Source: Paracoccaceae bacterium
GTDB lineage: Bacteria > Pseudomonadota > Alphaproteobacteria > Rhodobacterales > Rhodobacteraceae
Length of the DNA: 64,000 nucleotides
Assembly (NCBI GenBank): GCA_003605175.1
Contig: QWDA01000003.1
Span: 194,501-258,500 of the forward strand
Reading direction: 5' to 3'
Under the pieces are notes generated by a model that was not told the origin of the DNA, did not search any database, and saw nothing but the letters and a program-made list of their open reading frames with translations. A program made the position numbers and the translations under genes. Shown here piece after piece: positions 35,589 to 46,271 of the stretch (its first letter is position 1; each line of letters begins with the position of its first letter).

Positions 35589-35999
35589 TCATAGCAGAGC
35601 CGTGACGATCATGGCCAGCGTCGCCAGGAACCCCACGAACCAGATCAGCGAGCGCCAGGGAGACAGGCCGAAATAATAGGCCGGGACATAGAGCAGGCGG
35701 GCGCCGAGATAGATCCAGCCGCAGGCGGCGGTGAAGCCCGAGGCCTGGCCGGAGAGCGTTACCACGGTGACCGCGAGGGTGAAGAGGATCAGCGCCTCGA
35801 AATGGTTGCTGAGCGCCCGGTTCAGCCGCGCAGTCCTGACCGAGAGCAGATCCTCGAGCGAACCGCCCAGCTTCTGGCGGTCGCGCGGGCTGGCGGTTTT
35901 CTTGGTGCCGACTTCGAGATTGGCAAGCACGGAGAGGGCGGCGAATTGCGCGGCCTGCAGGATCCCGGCAAGGGCGAGGGCGGTGAGTTCCGGTGTCAT
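35589..35999 (-). CDS. MAPEG-family membrane protein (second of tandem pair)
   Basis: A 136-residue protein of the MAPEG (glutathione-transferase/eicosanoid-type) family. The middle contains NRALSNHFEALILFTLAV and WIYLGARLLYVPAYYFGL, both typical. Four hydrophobic segments are seen. Its start overlaps the preceding MAPEG stop by an ATGA. The two are diverged paralogues. Substrates are unknown. They sit in the 2-oxoglutarate dehydrogenase operon between sucB and lpd. Confidence 0.85.
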   Translation of the reverse strand: MTPELTALALAGILQAAQFAALSVLANLEVGTKKTASPRDRQKLGGSLEDLLSVRTARLNRALSNHFEALILFTLAVTVVTLSGQASGFTAACGWIYLGARLLYVPAYYFGLSPWRSLIWFVGFLATLAMIVTALL

Positions 36000-36388
36000 C
36001 AGAGGGCCAGGAAATAGAGCGCGAAGGTGGCGAGGAAGCCGGCGAGCCAGAGCGCGGTGCGGAGCCCGGTGATGCCGAAGAGATAGGCCGGGAAGTAGGC
36101 CAGCCGGCAGAGCACGAAGACCTGCGCGGCGACGAGGCTTCCCGACGAGGACTGGTCGTGGAGCGTGATGGCGAGGATCGGCGGCGTCACGAGCGCGAGC
36201 GCGGTGACCGAGTTCCAGAGCGCCCGGTCGAGCCTTGCGATCATCTTGGGCAGTTCGCGCGGCTCGTCGCGGGCCGAGAGGAGGTAGCCCATGTCGAACT
36301 GCGCCATCATGCCGGTGGTCTTGAGCCCGAGCACCACGGCCACGATCATGCCGTAGAGGAGGAGGATCGAGAGTTCGTCGGTGAGCAA
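35999..36388 (-). CDS. MAPEG-family membrane protein (first of tandem pair)
   Basis: A 129-residue member of the MAPEG family. Motifs are ARLDRALWNSVTALALVTPP and FVLCRLAYFPAYLFGITGLR. Four hydrophobic segments are seen. It starts at ATG 36388 after the 36603-36956 gene and a 214-base gap, and is translationally coupled to the next MAPEG gene. Possible roles are glutathione-dependent detoxification or lipid modification; neither is shown by the sequence. Confidence 0.85.
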   Translation of the reverse strand: MLTDELSILLLYGMIVAVVLGLKTTGMMAQFDMGYLLSARDEPRELPKMIARLDRALWNSVTALALVTPPILAITLHDQSSSGSLVAAQVFVLCRLAYFPAYLFGITGLRTALWLAGFLATFALYFLAL

Positions 36389-36602
36389 GGCGGGCCCCTC
36401 CTTCTGTCGGGTCGCTTCGACAATGGCGCGGGTGGGCGGAAAGGGAAAGGGGGTGGGGGACGGCTTTTGCGGCTCGGCCGCAGGGCGGTGTCGCGGGGGC
36501 CGCTCCGGTGGCCCGGGTTGCGGAGGTGCGGGTGGGGGTCAGATGGGCGGGTTTACGACGGCCGTTCGATGCCCCGCCCGGCTTGTGCCAACATAGAACG
36601 TA

Positions 36603-36956
36603 CTATCCCAACTGCCCATTCAGCCACCTTATGAGGATGGGCAATATCATCAATAGACCCGTCAGCAGCGGAAGAACGGTCAGAAACCAAAACGGTTGAT
36701 GTCCGTACAGCCTGTAGTTTTCAAACGAGATCCAGAGGAACCATCCCACCCAAAGCGTGACAGTGAGAACGGCCAAGGGTAGCGCCAGCTTACTCTGCAT
36801 CATCGCACAAGCTACGACGGCAAAACTCAGACCCATGACTAGAAGATTCTTGAGAAGGGCCAATACGCTGACGTAGCTGAACGACGCCGGTATCAGAGAG
36901 ATGCCAAGGATCAAGAATGGCACTATCGACAGCCAGAGGATTCCGACACCGCGCAT
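36603..36956 (-). CDS. Small integral membrane protein, unknown
   Basis: A 117-residue protein with about four hydrophobic helices (for example ILWLSIVPFLILGISLI and WFLTVLPLLTGLLMILPIL). It begins 9 bases after the sucB stop, so it is cotranscribed. Base composition is visibly lower in GC than the flanking sucB and MAPEG genes, suggesting recent acquisition. No family is recognised. Confidence 0.65.
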   Translation of the reverse strand: MRGVGILWLSIVPFLILGISLIPASFSYVSVLALLKNLLVMGLSFAVVACAMMQSKLALPLAVLTVTLWVGWFLWISFENYRLYGHQPFWFLTVLPLLTGLLMILPILIRWLNGQLG

Positions 36957-36965
36957 ATGGAATGC

Positions 36966-38504
36966 CTATAGATCCATCAGCAGCCTTCTCGGATCTTCCA
37001 GCGCCTCCTTCACCCGGACCAGGAACGTGACCGCGCCCTTTCCGTCGACGATCCTGTGGTCGTAGCTCAGGGCGAGGTACATCATCGGGCGGATCTCGAT
37101 CTTGCCGTTCACCACCATCGGACGGTCCTGGATCTTGTGCATGCCGAGGATGCCCGATTGCGGCGGGTTCAGGATCGGCGAGGACATCAAGGAGCCGTAG
37201 ACGCCGCCGTTCGAGATGGTGAAGGTGCCGCCCTGCATCTCGGCCATCGAGAGCTTGCCGTCGCGGGCGCGCTTGCCCTTTTCGGCGATGGCCTTCTCGA
37301 TGGCGGCGAAGGACATGGCGTCGGCGTCGCGGATCACCGGCACGACGAGGCCGGAGGGGGTGCCGGTGGCGATGCCCATATGGACGAACTTCTTGTAGAC
37401 GATGTCGGTGCCGTCGATCTCGGCATTGACCTCGGGCACTTCCATTAGCGCGTGGCAGCAGGCCTTGGTGAAGAAGGACATGAAGCCGAGCCGGGTGCCG
37501 TGCTTCTTCTCGAACAGGTCCTTGTACTCGTTCCTGAGCGCCATCACCGCGGACATGTCGACCTCGTTATAGGTCGTGAGCATGGCGGCGGTGTTCTGGG
37601 CGTCCTTGAGGCGGCGCGCGATGGTCTGGCGGAGCCGGGTCATCTTGACCCGTTCCTCGCGGGCGGCGTCCTCGGCGGCGACCGGCGCGCGGGGGACCTG
37701 GGCCGGTTCGGGCGCCGGGGTCCTGGCGGCGGCGCTGCCGGCGGCGAGGGCCTTCTGCACGTCTTCCTTCATGATGCGGCCGTCCTTGCCGGTGCCGGTC
37801 ACCTGATCGGGCGAGAGGCCCTTCTCGGCCATCATCTTGTTGGCGGAGGGGGCGTTCTCGACGTCCTTCGCGGTGGTTGCTGCCGGGGCGGCGGCCTGGG
37901 CCGGTGCGGCGGCGGGGGCCGCGGCTGCGGCGCCCGCGCCTGCGCTGAGCACGGCGAGCCTGCCGCCGGCCTCGACGGTGTCGCCCTCGCCCTTGAGGAT
38001 CTCGGTGAGCGTGCCGCCGGCGGGGGCCGGGACCTCGACCGAGACCTTGTCGGTTTCGAGTTCGCAGAGCATCTCGTCGGCGGCGACGGTGTCGCCGACC
38101 TTCTTGAACCAGGTGGCGACAGTGGCCTCGGTGACGCTTTCGCCCAGGGTGGGCACCATCACGTCGACGCTGGCGCCGGCGCTGCCGTTCGCCTTGGGCG
38201 CTGCGGCGCCCTCGGCCGGCCTGGGCTTGGGCCGTTCGGCGACTTCGGTCGAGGCGCCGGCATGGCCGGCCTCGGCCACCACCGCAAGAAGCGCGTCGAC
38301 CCCGACCGTGGCGCCTTCCTCGGCGACGATCTGGTCGAGCTTGCCGGCGGCGGGCGAGGGGACTTCGACCGTGACCTTGTCGGTCTCGAGCTCGCAGAGC
38401 ATCTCGTCCACCGCGACGGCATCGCCCGGCTTCTTGAACCAGGTGGCGACGGTGGCCTCGGTGACGCTTTCGCCGAGCGTGGGAACGCGGACTTCGGTGC
38501 TCAT
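36966..38504 (-). CDS. sucB: 2-oxoglutarate dehydrogenase E2 (dihydrolipoyl succinyltransferase)
   Basis: A 512-residue acyltransferase core of the 2-oxoglutarate dehydrogenase complex. It has two lipoyl domains ([10 protein letters not shown] and [10 protein letters not shown], Lys lipoylated), an Ala/Pro-rich linker, an E1/E3-binding domain ([21 protein letters not shown]) and the catalytic [15 protein letters not shown]. Two lipoyl domains is more than the single domain of the enterobacterial SucB. The start ATG 38504 is 2 bases after the sucA stop. Confidence 0.96.
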   Translation of the reverse strand: MSTEVRVPTLGESVTEATVATWFKKPGDAVAVDEMLCELETDKVTVEVPSPAAGKLDQIVAEEGATVGVDALLAVVAEAGHAGASTEVAERPKPRPAEGAAAPKANGSAGASVDVMVPTLGESVTEATVATWFKKVGDTVAADEMLCELETDKVSVEVPAPAGGTLTEILKGEGDTVEAGGRLAVLSAGAGAAAAAPAAAPAQAAAPAATTAKDVENAPSANKMMAEKGLSPDQVTGTGKDGRIMKEDVQKALAAGSAAARTPAPEPAQVPRAPVAAEDAAREERVKMTRLRQTIARRLKDAQNTAAMLTTYNEVDMSAVMALRNEYKDLFEKKHGTRLGFMSFFTKACCHALMEVPEVNAEIDGTDIVYKKFVHMGIATGTPSGLVVPVIRDADAMSFAAIEKAIAEKGKRARDGKLSMAEMQGGTFTISNGGVYGSLMSSPILNPPQSGILGMHKIQDRPMVVNGKIEIRPMMYLALSYDHRIVDGKGAVTFLVRVKEALEDPRRLLMDL

Positions 38505-38506
38505 GA

Positions 38507-41476
38507 CTATTTCTTTCCTTCGACTGTCAGCGCTTCGTCGACGAGCGCGGCTTGCTGTTTCTTGTGCGCCGAGGCGAGGCCCGTGGCGGGGGAGGCGGCG
38601 GCGGCGCGACCGGCATAGACCGGCCGCGTGTGCATCGCGCCGATGCGCGAGAGCACCCATTCGATATTGGGTTCCATGAAGGTCCAGCCGCCCTGGTTCT
38701 TGGGCTCTTCCTGGCACCAGACGATCTCGGCCTGCTTGAAGCGTTCGAGCTCCTTGACCATCGACAGCGCCGGGAACGGGTAGAACTGCTCGACGCGCAT
38801 CAGGTAGACATCGGTGAGGCCGCGGGCATCGCGTTCCTCGAGGAGGTCGTAATAGACCTTGCCCGAGCACAGGACGACGCGCCGGATCTTGTCGTCGGCC
38901 ACCAGTTCGGTGTCGGAATTGCCGTGCTGGGCGTCGTCCCAGAGGATCCGGTGGAAGGACGAGCCGGACTGGAACTCCTTCGCCGTGGAGACCGCCATCT
39001 TGTGCCGAAGGAGCGATTTCGGCGTCATCATGACGAGCGGCTTGCGATAGTCGCGGTGAAGCTGCCGGCGCAGGATGTGGAAGTAGTTCGCCGGCGTGGT
39101 GCAGTTCGCGACGATCCAGTTGTCCTCGGCGCACATCTGCAGGAACCGCTCCAGCCGGGCAGAGGAGTGCTCCGGCCCCTGGCCCTCATAGCCGTGCGGC
39201 AGGAGCATGACGAGGCCCGACATCCGGAGCCACTTGCGCTCGCCCGAGGAGATGAACTGGTCGAACATGATCTGGGCGCCGTTGGCGAAATCGCCGAACT
39301 GCGCCTCCCAGAGGGTCAGCGCGTTGGGTTCGGCCAGCGAGTAGCCGTATTCGAAGCCCAGCACCGCGTATTCCGACAGCATCGAGTCGATGACCTCGTA
39401 GCGGGCCTGGCCCTCGCGGATGCCGTTCAGGGGATAATAGCGTTCCTCGGTGTCCTGGTTCACCAGGCCGGAATGGCGCTGCGAGAAGGTGCCGCGGGTG
39501 GAATCCTGGCCCGCGAGCCGGACCGGGTAGCCCTCGAGCAGGAGCGAGCCGAAGGCCAGCGCCTCGCCCGTGGCCCAGTCGAAGCCCTTGCCGGTCCTGA
39601 ACATCTCGGCCTTGGTGTCGAGCAGGCGTTCCACCGTCTTGTGCAGTGCGAAGCCCTCGGGCGCGCGGGTGAGCGCCCTGCCGATCTCCTCGAAGGTGGC
39701 CTTCTTGATGGCGGTCTTGCCGCGCTGGTACTTCTCGCCCTGCCGGTCGAGATGGCTCCAGCGGCCGTCGAGCCAGTCGGCCTTGTTCGGCTTGAAGTTC
39801 TTGCCGGCCTCGAATTCCTCGTTGAGATGGGCCTGGAAGGCGGCCTTCATGTCCTCGATCTCGCCTTCGGGGATCAGCCCGTCCTTCACCAGCCGCTCGG
39901 TGTAGACCTGAAGCGTCGTCTTATGCTTCTTGATCCGCTTGTACATGATCGGGTTGGTGAACATCGGCTCGTCGCCCTCGTTGTGGCCGAACCGCCGGTA
40001 GCAGAACATGTCGATCACCACGTCCTTGCGGAATTTCTGGCGGAACTCGGTGGCGACCTTGGCGGCGTGGACCACGGCCTCCGGGTCGTCGCCGTTCACG
40101 TGGAAGATCGGCGCTTCGACCATCAGCGCGATGTCGGTCGGGTAGGGCGACGAGCGCGAGAAATGCGGCGCGGTGGTGAAGCCGATCTGGTTGTTCACGA
40201 CCACGTGGATGGTGCCGCCGGTGCGGTGGCCGCGCAGGCCCGAGAGGCCGAAGCATTCGGCCACCACGCCCTGGCCCGCGAAGGCCGCGTCGCCGTGCAG
40301 GAGGATCGGGATGCAGGTGATCCGCGCATCGTCGTTGTTCTGGTCCTGCTTGGCGCGGGCCTTGCCGAGCACCACCGGGTTGACCGCCTCGAGATGCGAG
40401 GGGTTCGCGGTGAGCGAGAGGTGCACGGAGTTGCCGTCGAACTCCCGGTCCGACGAGGCGCCGAGATGGTACTTCACGTCGCCCGAGCCGTCGACATCCT
40501 CTGGCTTGAAGCTGCCGCCCTGGAATTCGTTGAAGATCGCGCGATAGGGCTTCGACATGACGTTGGCGAGGACCGAGAGCCGGCCCCTGTGCGGCATGCC
40601 GATGACAACGTCGCGGGCGCCGAGACTGCCGCCGCGCTTGATGATCTGTTCCATCGCCGGCACCAGCGCCTCGCCGCCGTCGAGGCCGAAGCGCTTGGTG
40701 CCCATGTACTTGACATGCAGGAATTTCTCGAAGCCTTCCGCCTCGACCAGCTTGTTCAGGATCGCGCGGCGGCCCTCGCGCGTGAAAGCGATCTCCTTGC
40801 CGAAACCTTCGATCCGCTCCTTCAGCCAGGCGGCCTCCTCGGGGTTCGAGATGTGCATGTACTGGAGCGCGAAGGTGCCGCAATAGGTGCGCTTCACGAT
40901 GTCGAGGATCTCGCGCATCGAGGCGAAGTCGAGGCCGAGCACCTTGTCGATGAAGATCGGCCGGTCCATGTCGGCCTCGGTGAAGCCGTAGCTTTTCGGT
41001 TCCAGCTCCGGATGCGGGGTGACCTCGCGCATGCCGAGCGGGTCGAGATCGGCGACGAGATGGCCGCGGATCCGGTAGGCGCGGATGATCATCAGCGCGC
41101 GGATCGAGTCGAGCACCGCCTGGCGGACCTGGTCGTCGGTGACGGCAACGCCCTTCTCGGTCGCCTTGGCCTTGATCTTGTCGCCCGCCTTGGCCTGTGC
41201 CGCGGGCCCGAGATCGCCCCAGTTTCCGTCCAGCGCGTGGGTGAGGTCGTCGGCGGGTTGCGGCGGCCAGTCGCGGCGGGCCCACGAGGGGCCGGCGGCC
41301 TCGCGCTTGGCGTCAACGTCCGAGTCGCCGAGCTGACGGAAGAAGCTCTGCCAGGCCTCGTCGACCGCGTTCGGGTCGGTGGCGTAGCGGGCGTAGAGCT
41401 GCTCGATATATTCCGCGTTGTGCCCTTGCAGGAAGGAGGAGGCGTGGAACAGGTCGTTCGGGGATTGTTCGGTCAT
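38507..41476 (-). CDS. sucA: 2-oxoglutarate dehydrogenase E1
   Basis: A 989-residue thiamine-diphosphate enzyme that decarboxylates 2-oxoglutarate and passes succinyl to SucB. Visible motifs are [14 protein letters not shown], the ThDP-binding [15 protein letters not shown], and QIGFTT. ATG 41476 ([16 protein letters not shown]) has GAGGTG before it and overlaps the DUF805 stop by an ATGA, so translation is coupled. Confidence 0.97.
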   Translation of the reverse strand: MTEQSPNDLFHASSFLQGHNAEYIEQLYARYATDPNAVDEAWQSFFRQLGDSDVDAKREAAGPSWARRDWPPQPADDLTHALDGNWGDLGPAAQAKAGDKIKAKATEKGVAVTDDQVRQAVLDSIRALMIIRAYRIRGHLVADLDPLGMREVTPHPELEPKSYGFTEADMDRPIFIDKVLGLDFASMREILDIVKRTYCGTFALQYMHISNPEEAAWLKERIEGFGKEIAFTREGRRAILNKLVEAEGFEKFLHVKYMGTKRFGLDGGEALVPAMEQIIKRGGSLGARDVVIGMPHRGRLSVLANVMSKPYRAIFNEFQGGSFKPEDVDGSGDVKYHLGASSDREFDGNSVHLSLTANPSHLEAVNPVVLGKARAKQDQNNDDARITCIPILLHGDAAFAGQGVVAECFGLSGLRGHRTGGTIHVVVNNQIGFTTAPHFSRSSPYPTDIALMVEAPIFHVNGDDPEAVVHAAKVATEFRQKFRKDVVIDMFCYRRFGHNEGDEPMFTNPIMYKRIKKHKTTLQVYTERLVKDGLIPEGEIEDMKAAFQAHLNEEFEAGKNFKPNKADWLDGRWSHLDRQGEKYQRGKTAIKKATFEEIGRALTRAPEGFALHKTVERLLDTKAEMFRTGKGFDWATGEALAFGSLLLEGYPVRLAGQDSTRGTFSQRHSGLVNQDTEERYYPLNGIREGQARYEVIDSMLSEYAVLGFEYGYSLAEPNALTLWEAQFGDFANGAQIMFDQFISSGERKWLRMSGLVMLLPHGYEGQGPEHSSARLERFLQMCAEDNWIVANCTTPANYFHILRRQLHRDYRKPLVMMTPKSLLRHKMAVSTAKEFQSGSSFHRILWDDAQHGNSDTELVADDKIRRVVLCSGKVYYDLLEERDARGLTDVYLMRVEQFYPFPALSMVKELERFKQAEIVWCQEEPKNQGGWTFMEPNIEWVLSRIGAMHTRPVYAGRAAAASPATGLASAHKKQQAALVDEALTVEGKK

Positions 41477-41964
41477 GGGGTCACCTCGTGAGGGTTGGGA
41501 CCGTGTTTGTTGAGGCCGGGTTCGGAGGGGCGTGAAAGCCAGTAGACCAGAGGGGCGAAGCAGGCGACTGCTACGACAGGAGCGATAACTGCGAAGATGT
41601 CGGCCGGACCCGCGTCCAGCACCCACCTGAGGCTCCAAAGGCCAAGTTGCAGGACGATCAGTGCAAATATCGGCGCGCCTAGGACAAGCGCAAGAAACCA
41701 CCAGCCGGGGCGACCGATGTCGTGCAGGCGGCGCCAGCCGGCGGCGACGGAGGGGAGAAAAAAGAACAATCCTATCGCCTCTGAGAGGAGGCCGCGGCCA
41801 TCCGGCGTGCCCGCGGCGGCGTTGATGGCGGTCTCCGTCAACAATGCAAGTTGCTGAAGCGCGATGACCGCAAGCGTAAACCACCAAAACTCGGAGCGGG
41901 ATGCGCGCCCGGTGAAGGTAACGTATTTTGCCAGGCAGCTGCGGATCGCGTCCGTGAAGCTCAT
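41473..41964 (-). CDS. DUF805 membrane protein
   Basis: A 163-residue protein of the DUF805 family. The N-terminal motif FTGRASRSEFWWFTL and the inner RRLHDIGRPGWW are typical. About four hydrophobic segments are seen. It overlaps the previous gene and sucA by ATGA at both ends, so it is part of the operon. Function is unknown. Confidence 0.85.
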   Translation of the reverse strand: MSFTDAIRSCLAKYVTFTGRASRSEFWWFTLAVIALQQLALLTETAINAAAGTPDGRGLLSEAIGLFFFLPSVAAGWRRLHDIGRPGWWFLALVLGAPIFALIVLQLGLWSLRWVLDAGPADIFAVIAPVVAVACFAPLVYWLSRPSEPGLNKHGPNPHEVTP

Positions 41965-42614
41965 GGCACCGGCCTCGTCACGAAGAAGACCGCTAATGTA
42001 GTGCGGAGCGGCTCGGCGAGGGCCGCGTTGGCGGCGTCGGTGTTGGCGGAGGTCAGCGTGACCTCGGTCCGCCAGGTGTCGGTGCCGAAGTCGAGCACGG
42101 TGGTCACCATGGCGGCGCGGCGGATCGGCCCGGCTTCGGTGACGGCGTCGGCGCGGGCGAGGGCGGCGAAGAGCCTGTCGCTTTCTTCCGAGGTCTGGGC
42201 GGCGAGGCGGCAGGTGGGGTTGCCGGCGGCGTCCTCGCCCAGGATCAGCCTTGCGGTGCCGTGGCGGTAGATGGTTTCGGGGAGCGCCACGGGGCCGGCC
42301 TCGCGGTTTGGCCAGATCTCGAGGAGGGCGGCGTCGCGGAAGGCCTGCGCATCCTCGGCGTCGGGGGGCGCGGCGGTCCAGCCGGTCCGGGCGAGCCGGT
42401 CGCGGCGCAGCTCGGGGCCGGGAAGCGTGCAGGCGCTCATCGCCTCGCGAAAGCGCTCGGACGTGTCGGGGAGGTCGGCGGCGGCGGCGAAGAGGGCCGT
42501 CAGGGCTGTCAGTGGGATACCAGATCCCACCAAAATGCGCCGCCAGATCCGATGTGAGAATTGCCTGCCCTCCCGCCGGGGAGGGGGCGATCCTATCGTT
42601 CTGGCGGCGTCCAT
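41961..42614 (-). CDS. Hypothetical protein in the suc operon, probably secreted
   Basis: About 217 residues. The start ATG 42614 (MDAARTIGSPPPRR) lies 4 bases after the sucD stop. A hydrophobic stretch follows at IPLTALTALFAAAADLPD; a GTG near 42534 would give a cleaner signal peptide. The mature part contains CTLPGPELRRDRLARTGW and a conserved-looking C-terminus (TTVLDFGTDTWRTEVTLTS). It overlaps DUF805 by an ATGA. No family is recognised. Confidence 0.65.
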   Translation of the reverse strand: MDAARTIGSPPPRREGRQFSHRIWRRILVGSGIPLTALTALFAAAADLPDTSERFREAMSACTLPGPELRRDRLARTGWTAAPPDAEDAQAFRDAALLEIWPNREAGPVALPETIYRHGTARLILGEDAAGNPTCRLAAQTSEESDRLFAALARADAVTEAGPIRRAAMVTTVLDFGTDTWRTEVTLTSANTDAANAALAEPLRTTLAVFFVTRPVP

Positions 42615-42618
42615 TCCA

Positions 42619-43500
42619 CTAGCCGATGGCCTCCAGGACGGCCTCGCCCAGGGTCGCCGGGCTTTCGGCCACGACGATCCCGGCCGAGCGCATCGCCTCG
42701 ATCTTGTCTTCTGCGCCGCCCTTGCCACCGGCGACGATGGCGCCGGCGTGGCCCATGCGGCGGCCCGGAGGCGCGGTGCGGCCGGCGATGAAGCCCGCGA
42801 CGGGTTTCTTGCGGCCCTTCTTCGCCTCGTCCTTGAGGAACTGCGCGGCTTCCTCCTCGGCCGAGCCGCCGATCTCGCCGATCATGATGATCGACTGGGT
42901 CTCGGGATCGCCGAGGAACCATTCCAGCACGTCGAGATGCTCGGTGCCTTTGATCGGGTCGCCGCCGATGCCGACGCAGGTGGACTGGCCGAGGCCGACA
43001 TCTGTCGTCTGTTTCACGGCCTCATAGGTAAGCGTGCCGGAGCGCGACACGACACCCACCGAGCCGCGCTTGTGGATATGGCCGGGCATGATGCCGATCT
43101 TGCAGGCGTCGGGCGTGATGACGCCGGGGCAGTTCGGGCCGACCAGACGGGTCGTGGAACCTTCGAGCGCGCGCTTGACCTTCATCATGTCGAGCACCGG
43201 GATGCCCTCGGTGATGCAGACCACCACGGGCACTTTCGCGTCGATCGCCTCGAGGATCGAGTCGGCGGCGAAGGGCGGCGGAACGTAGATCACGCTGGCG
43301 GTCGCGCCGGTTTTCGCCACCGCCTCGTGGACCGAGTCGAAGACCGGCAGGTCGAGATGGGTGCTGCCGCCCTTGCCGGGCGTCACGCCGCCGACCATCT
43401 TGGTGCCATAGGCGATGGCCTGTTCCGAATGGAAGGTGCCTTGGCTGCCGGTGAAGCCCTGGCAGATCACCTTGGTGTTTTCGTCGATGAGTACGGCCAT
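42619..43500 (-). CDS. sucD: Succinyl-CoA synthetase alpha subunit
   Basis: A 293-residue subunit that carries the phosphohistidine. It binds CoA through the N-terminal domain ([17 protein letters not shown], from GSQGTFHS) and holds the catalytic His in [22 protein letters not shown] is also typical. It partners SucC, here separated by two unrelated genes. The start has AGGGAG upstream (CGCAGGGAGTCCAC). Confidence 0.97.
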   Translation of the reverse strand: MAVLIDENTKVICQGFTGSQGTFHSEQAIAYGTKMVGGVTPGKGGSTHLDLPVFDSVHEAVAKTGATASVIYVPPPFAADSILEAIDAKVPVVVCITEGIPVLDMMKVKRALEGSTTRLVGPNCPGVITPDACKIGIMPGHIHKRGSVGVVSRSGTLTYEAVKQTTDVGLGQSTCVGIGGDPIKGTEHLDVLEWFLGDPETQSIIMIGEIGGSAEEEAAQFLKDEAKKGRKKPVAGFIAGRTAPPGRRMGHAGAIVAGGKGGAEDKIEAMRSAGIVVAESPATLGEAVLEAIG

Positions 43501-43717
43501 GTGGACTCCCTGCGGTCAGTTCTTGGTTGTGAGGCTATCGGAGGCGAACGCCCGCGCCAGTTCAACCGCTATTACGAAGTGGCGTGCGGTGGTGTCGGCG
43601 AGGCTTATCAGATAGGCGGATAGGGGCATAGCTACAGCCATCCGAATTGGGCGTTGTGGCGAGGTGTGGAGGGGGCGGCTCCACACACGTCGCGCAAGGA
43701 ACAAGGGCGGAAAGGCT

Positions 43718-44422
43718 TCACTGTGGTTCTCCCTGAATCTTCAGGTCGAGGGCGGCCGGAGACCATACGTTGCATCGCGGAAGGTCGCCGCAAAAGAGTT
43801 CTTCCAATGCGGGCACACTCAGCCTAAGTTCGACGATGCGGCCTGCTCTGGTGTAGCTTCCTTTGAGTGTCTGTTCCGATCTCCGATGAAACGCGGATCC
43901 GGTCGGGAGGACCGAGCGCAACCACGCTTCTCCCGCCTCAATCGTGAAGGCGTCGGGGTTCGACAGGGAGGCGGTGACTTCGCAGCCTTCGGCCGGAATC
44001 TCGTAGTAGACGGTTCCAAAGGGTTCGCCGCCCTCCGCGATGTCAACACTGCGAAACACCGCGACAGTCGCGTTCGCATCATCCCAGTTTTCCATTGAAA
44101 TTCCAGGGTCCTCGTCACCGAAGACGTATCCGGCTTCGTAGATCATGAGACCATCCGGTTCCCATTCGAACCTCGGCTCCTCATATTCAGCCACCAATGC
44201 AGCTCCCGCGCGGCCGAGCTCGTCGCTCAGTCTTTCGTAGTCGGGGAAATGGCGAACGCACAGTTCCGACATTTTCAGAAACTCGGCGAAGGTGGCGCCG
44301 GTTTCCGCCTCAACAGCCAGCGCTCGGCCGGGCTCGCCCATTGAAGCAAGTCCAAGTACCGTCACAATACTTCCGATTGCGGATCGCGTTCCGCGTCTCG
44401 GATGGGATGTCGGAGTACCCAT
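43718..44422 (-). CDS. Hypothetical secreted protein in the suc operon
   Basis: A 234-residue protein ([20 protein letters not shown]) with a hydrophobic stretch ([15 protein letters not shown]) that may serve as a signal, followed by an acidic mature part with several Trp/Tyr motifs ([35 protein letters not shown]). One Cys pair ([10 protein letters not shown]) is near the C-terminus. AGGAAGG precedes the ATG. GC is somewhat lower than in the flanking suc genes. No family is recognised. Confidence 0.6.
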   Translation of the reverse strand: MGTPTSHPRRGTRSAIGSIVTVLGLASMGEPGRALAVEAETGATFAEFLKMSELCVRHFPDYERLSDELGRAGAALVAEYEEPRFEWEPDGLMIYEAGYVFGDEDPGISMENWDDANATVAVFRSVDIAEGGEPFGTVYYEIPAEGCEVTASLSNPDAFTIEAGEAWLRSVLPTGSAFHRRSEQTLKGSYTRAGRIVELRLSVPALEELFCGDLPRCNVWSPAALDLKIQGEPQ

Positions 44423-44433
44423 CGGCGGCCTTC

Positions 44434-44706
44434 CTAAAACAGCGCGTTGGCCGCGTGCCAACAGCCGAAGCCGAAGGCGCCCGCAACGGCCAAGCGCAAG
44501 ATCCAGACCTGCACGGTCATCACGGGCCGGCTTTGGCCGAGCCTCTCCACCGCCCCGAGCCCAACACGCTTCGCGATCTCGCGCCGTCCGCGCAACAAGC
44601 TGCTTTGCTCTCGCGTTTTCAAAGACGCTTCGGCCCCAAGCAGAACCAAGGTCAAAAACACGAAGACCGCAAAGCCGACAGTTGCTGAGACGACGTGGGA
44701 GTCCAT
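44434..44706 (-). CDS. Small membrane protein in the suc operon
   Basis: A 90-residue protein with two hydrophobic segments ([17 protein letters not shown] and [17 protein letters not shown]) flanking a basic loop (RGRREIAKR). Its ATG 44706 is 1 base after the sucC stop, so it is translated from the same message. Not recognised. Confidence 0.6.
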   Translation of the reverse strand: MDSHVVSATVGFAVFVFLTLVLLGAEASLKTREQSSLLRGRREIAKRVGLGAVERLGQSRPVMTVQVWILRLAVAGAFGFGCWHAANALF

Positions 44707-44707
44707 G

Positions 44708-45901
44708 TCAGCCCTTTACCGCCTTCACGATCTTCTCCGCCGCATCCGAGAGGTTGTCGGCAGCGATGACGTTGAGGCCGGAGGTGTTGATGATTTCCTT
44801 GCCCTTGTCGACATTGGTGCCTTCGAGGCGGACGACGAGGGGCACCGCGAGGCCGACTTCCTTGACCGCCGACACCACGCCCTCGGCGATGATGTCGCAA
44901 CGCATGATGCCGCCGAAGATGTTGACGAGGATGCCCTTCACGTTCGGGTCCGAGGTGATGATCTTGAACGCCTCGGTGACCTTCTCCTTGGTGGCGCCGC
45001 CGCCCACGTCGAGGAAGTTGGCGGGCGAGGAGCCGTAGAGCTTGATGATGTCCATCGTCGCCATGGCGAGGCCGGCGCCGTTGACCATGCAGCCGATCTC
45101 GCCGTCGAGCGCGATGTAGTTGAGGTCGTATTTCGAGGCGGCGAGTTCCTTGGGGTCCTCCTCGGTCTCGTCGCGGAGTTCGGAAATGTCGGGGTGCCGC
45201 GCGGTGGCGTTGCCGTCGAAGCCCATCTTGGCGTCGAGGCACTTGAGGTCGCCCTTGTCGGTGACGATCAGGGGGTTGATCTCGAGCATCTCCATGTCCT
45301 TGTCCACGAAGAGCTTGTAGAGCGTGCCCATGAGGGCGACGCACTGCTTGACCTGCGGGCCCTTGAGGCCGAGCGCGAAGGCGATGCGGCGGCCGTGGAA
45401 CGGCTGGTAGCCGGTGGCCGGGTCGACCGAGAAGGAGAGGATCTTCTCGGGGGTGGATTCGGCGACTTCCTCGATATCCATGCCGCCCTCGGTGGAGGCG
45501 ACGAAGGCGATGCGGCTGGTCTGGCGGTCGACGAGGAGCGCGAGATACATCTCGGTCTCGATGCCGGCGCCGTCCTCGATATAGATTCGGTTGACCTGCT
45601 TGCCGGCCTCGCCGGTCTGCTTGGTGACGAGGGTGCGGCCGAGCATCTTCTTGGCCTCGTCGGCGGCCTCTTCCACGGATTTCGTGACCCGGACGCCGCC
45701 CTTGTCGCCGGCATCGGCCTCCTTGAACGTGCCCTTGCCGCGGCCGCCGGCGTGGATCTGCGCCTTGACGACCCAGAGCGGCCCGTCGAGCCCGCTGGCC
45801 GCGGTCTTGGCGTCTTCGGCCTTGAGGACGACCCGTCCGTCCGAAACCGGCGCCCCGTACTGACGGAGCAGAGCCTTGGCCTGGTATTCGTGGATGTTCA
45901 T
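44708..45901 (-). CDS. sucC: Succinyl-CoA synthetase beta subunit
   Basis: A 397-residue ATP-grasp subunit that forms succinyl phosphate. The N-terminus [19 protein letters not shown], motif [11 protein letters not shown] and C-terminal [10 protein letters not shown] are typical. It leads the operon sucC-x-x-sucD-x-DUF805-sucA-sucB-x-MAPEG-MAPEG-lpd. GGGAGG precedes the ATG. A paired palindrome 128 bases upstream is the likely operator. Confidence 0.97.
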   Translation of the reverse strand: MNIHEYQAKALLRQYGAPVSDGRVVLKAEDAKTAASGLDGPLWVVKAQIHAGGRGKGTFKEADAGDKGGVRVTKSVEEAADEAKKMLGRTLVTKQTGEAGKQVNRIYIEDGAGIETEMYLALLVDRQTSRIAFVASTEGGMDIEEVAESTPEKILSFSVDPATGYQPFHGRRIAFALGLKGPQVKQCVALMGTLYKLFVDKDMEMLEINPLIVTDKGDLKCLDAKMGFDGNATARHPDISELRDETEEDPKELAASKYDLNYIALDGEIGCMVNGAGLAMATMDIIKLYGSSPANFLDVGGGATKEKVTEAFKIITSDPNVKGILVNIFGGIMRCDIIAEGVVSAVKEVGLAVPLVVRLEGTNVDKGKEIINTSGLNVIAADNLSDAAEKIVKAVKG

Positions 45902-46028
45902 GGGGCCTCCCGGAATTCTTCTGATGTTCCGTCCATGCCACGGCTCGCGCGGGCTACGAAACGGAAATCCGAGCAATCGGGCGGTTTTTTCGCGGGATTC
46001 GCGGGATATTGCCGGGGAGGCGGATTTT
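45902..46028. promoter_or_regulatory. Likely sucC leader/promoter
   Basis: This spans the sucC side of the 370-base gap to the divergent VPLPA gene. It carries no gene. It must hold the -10 and start site for the operon, but no confident hexamers can be read. Confidence 0.4.
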
Positions 46029-46058
46029 TGTGATCACGCATCAGAAAGTGTGATCACA
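46029..46058. promoter_or_regulatory. Paired TGTGATCAC palindromes upstream of sucC
   Basis: TGTGATCACG (46029-46038) and TGTGATCACA (46049-46058) have centres 20 bp apart. The inner edge is 128 bases upstream of the sucC start. A matching pair (52637-52667) lies 129 bases upstream of sdhC, centres 21 bp apart. This looks like an operator shared by the two TCA operons. The binding protein is unknown; GntR-type or AkgR-type regulators are possibilities, not shown by the sequence. Confidence 0.8.
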
Positions 46059-46271
46059 ATGTTGGGGCCCGCAGGGGCGAACCGCTCCCGGGGCTCGATT
46101 CGCCCGTCGGACCGTCCACGGGTGGCGGGTTCCCCGCGCATGGACGCGCCGCGAATATCTATGTCGCTTTCTGGCCTTCTGTCGAAATCCGCTCATTCCG
46201 GCGGCGGATTGGAGCCTAGAGTGGCCCATACCCGGAGAATTGTCTGCCGGGTGATTCGTGGAGATATCGAA

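Noticed and set aside
38552..41491. Long plus-strand frame opposite sucA
   Set aside because: The SucA reading frame has catalytic motifs on the minus strand, so this is its shadow.
43516..43641. Small minus-strand frame beginning MAVAMPLSAYLISLADTTARH
   Set aside because: No ribosome-binding site and no recognisable feature; it lies in a gap with a hairpin (43664-43686) that is a better explanation for the spacing.
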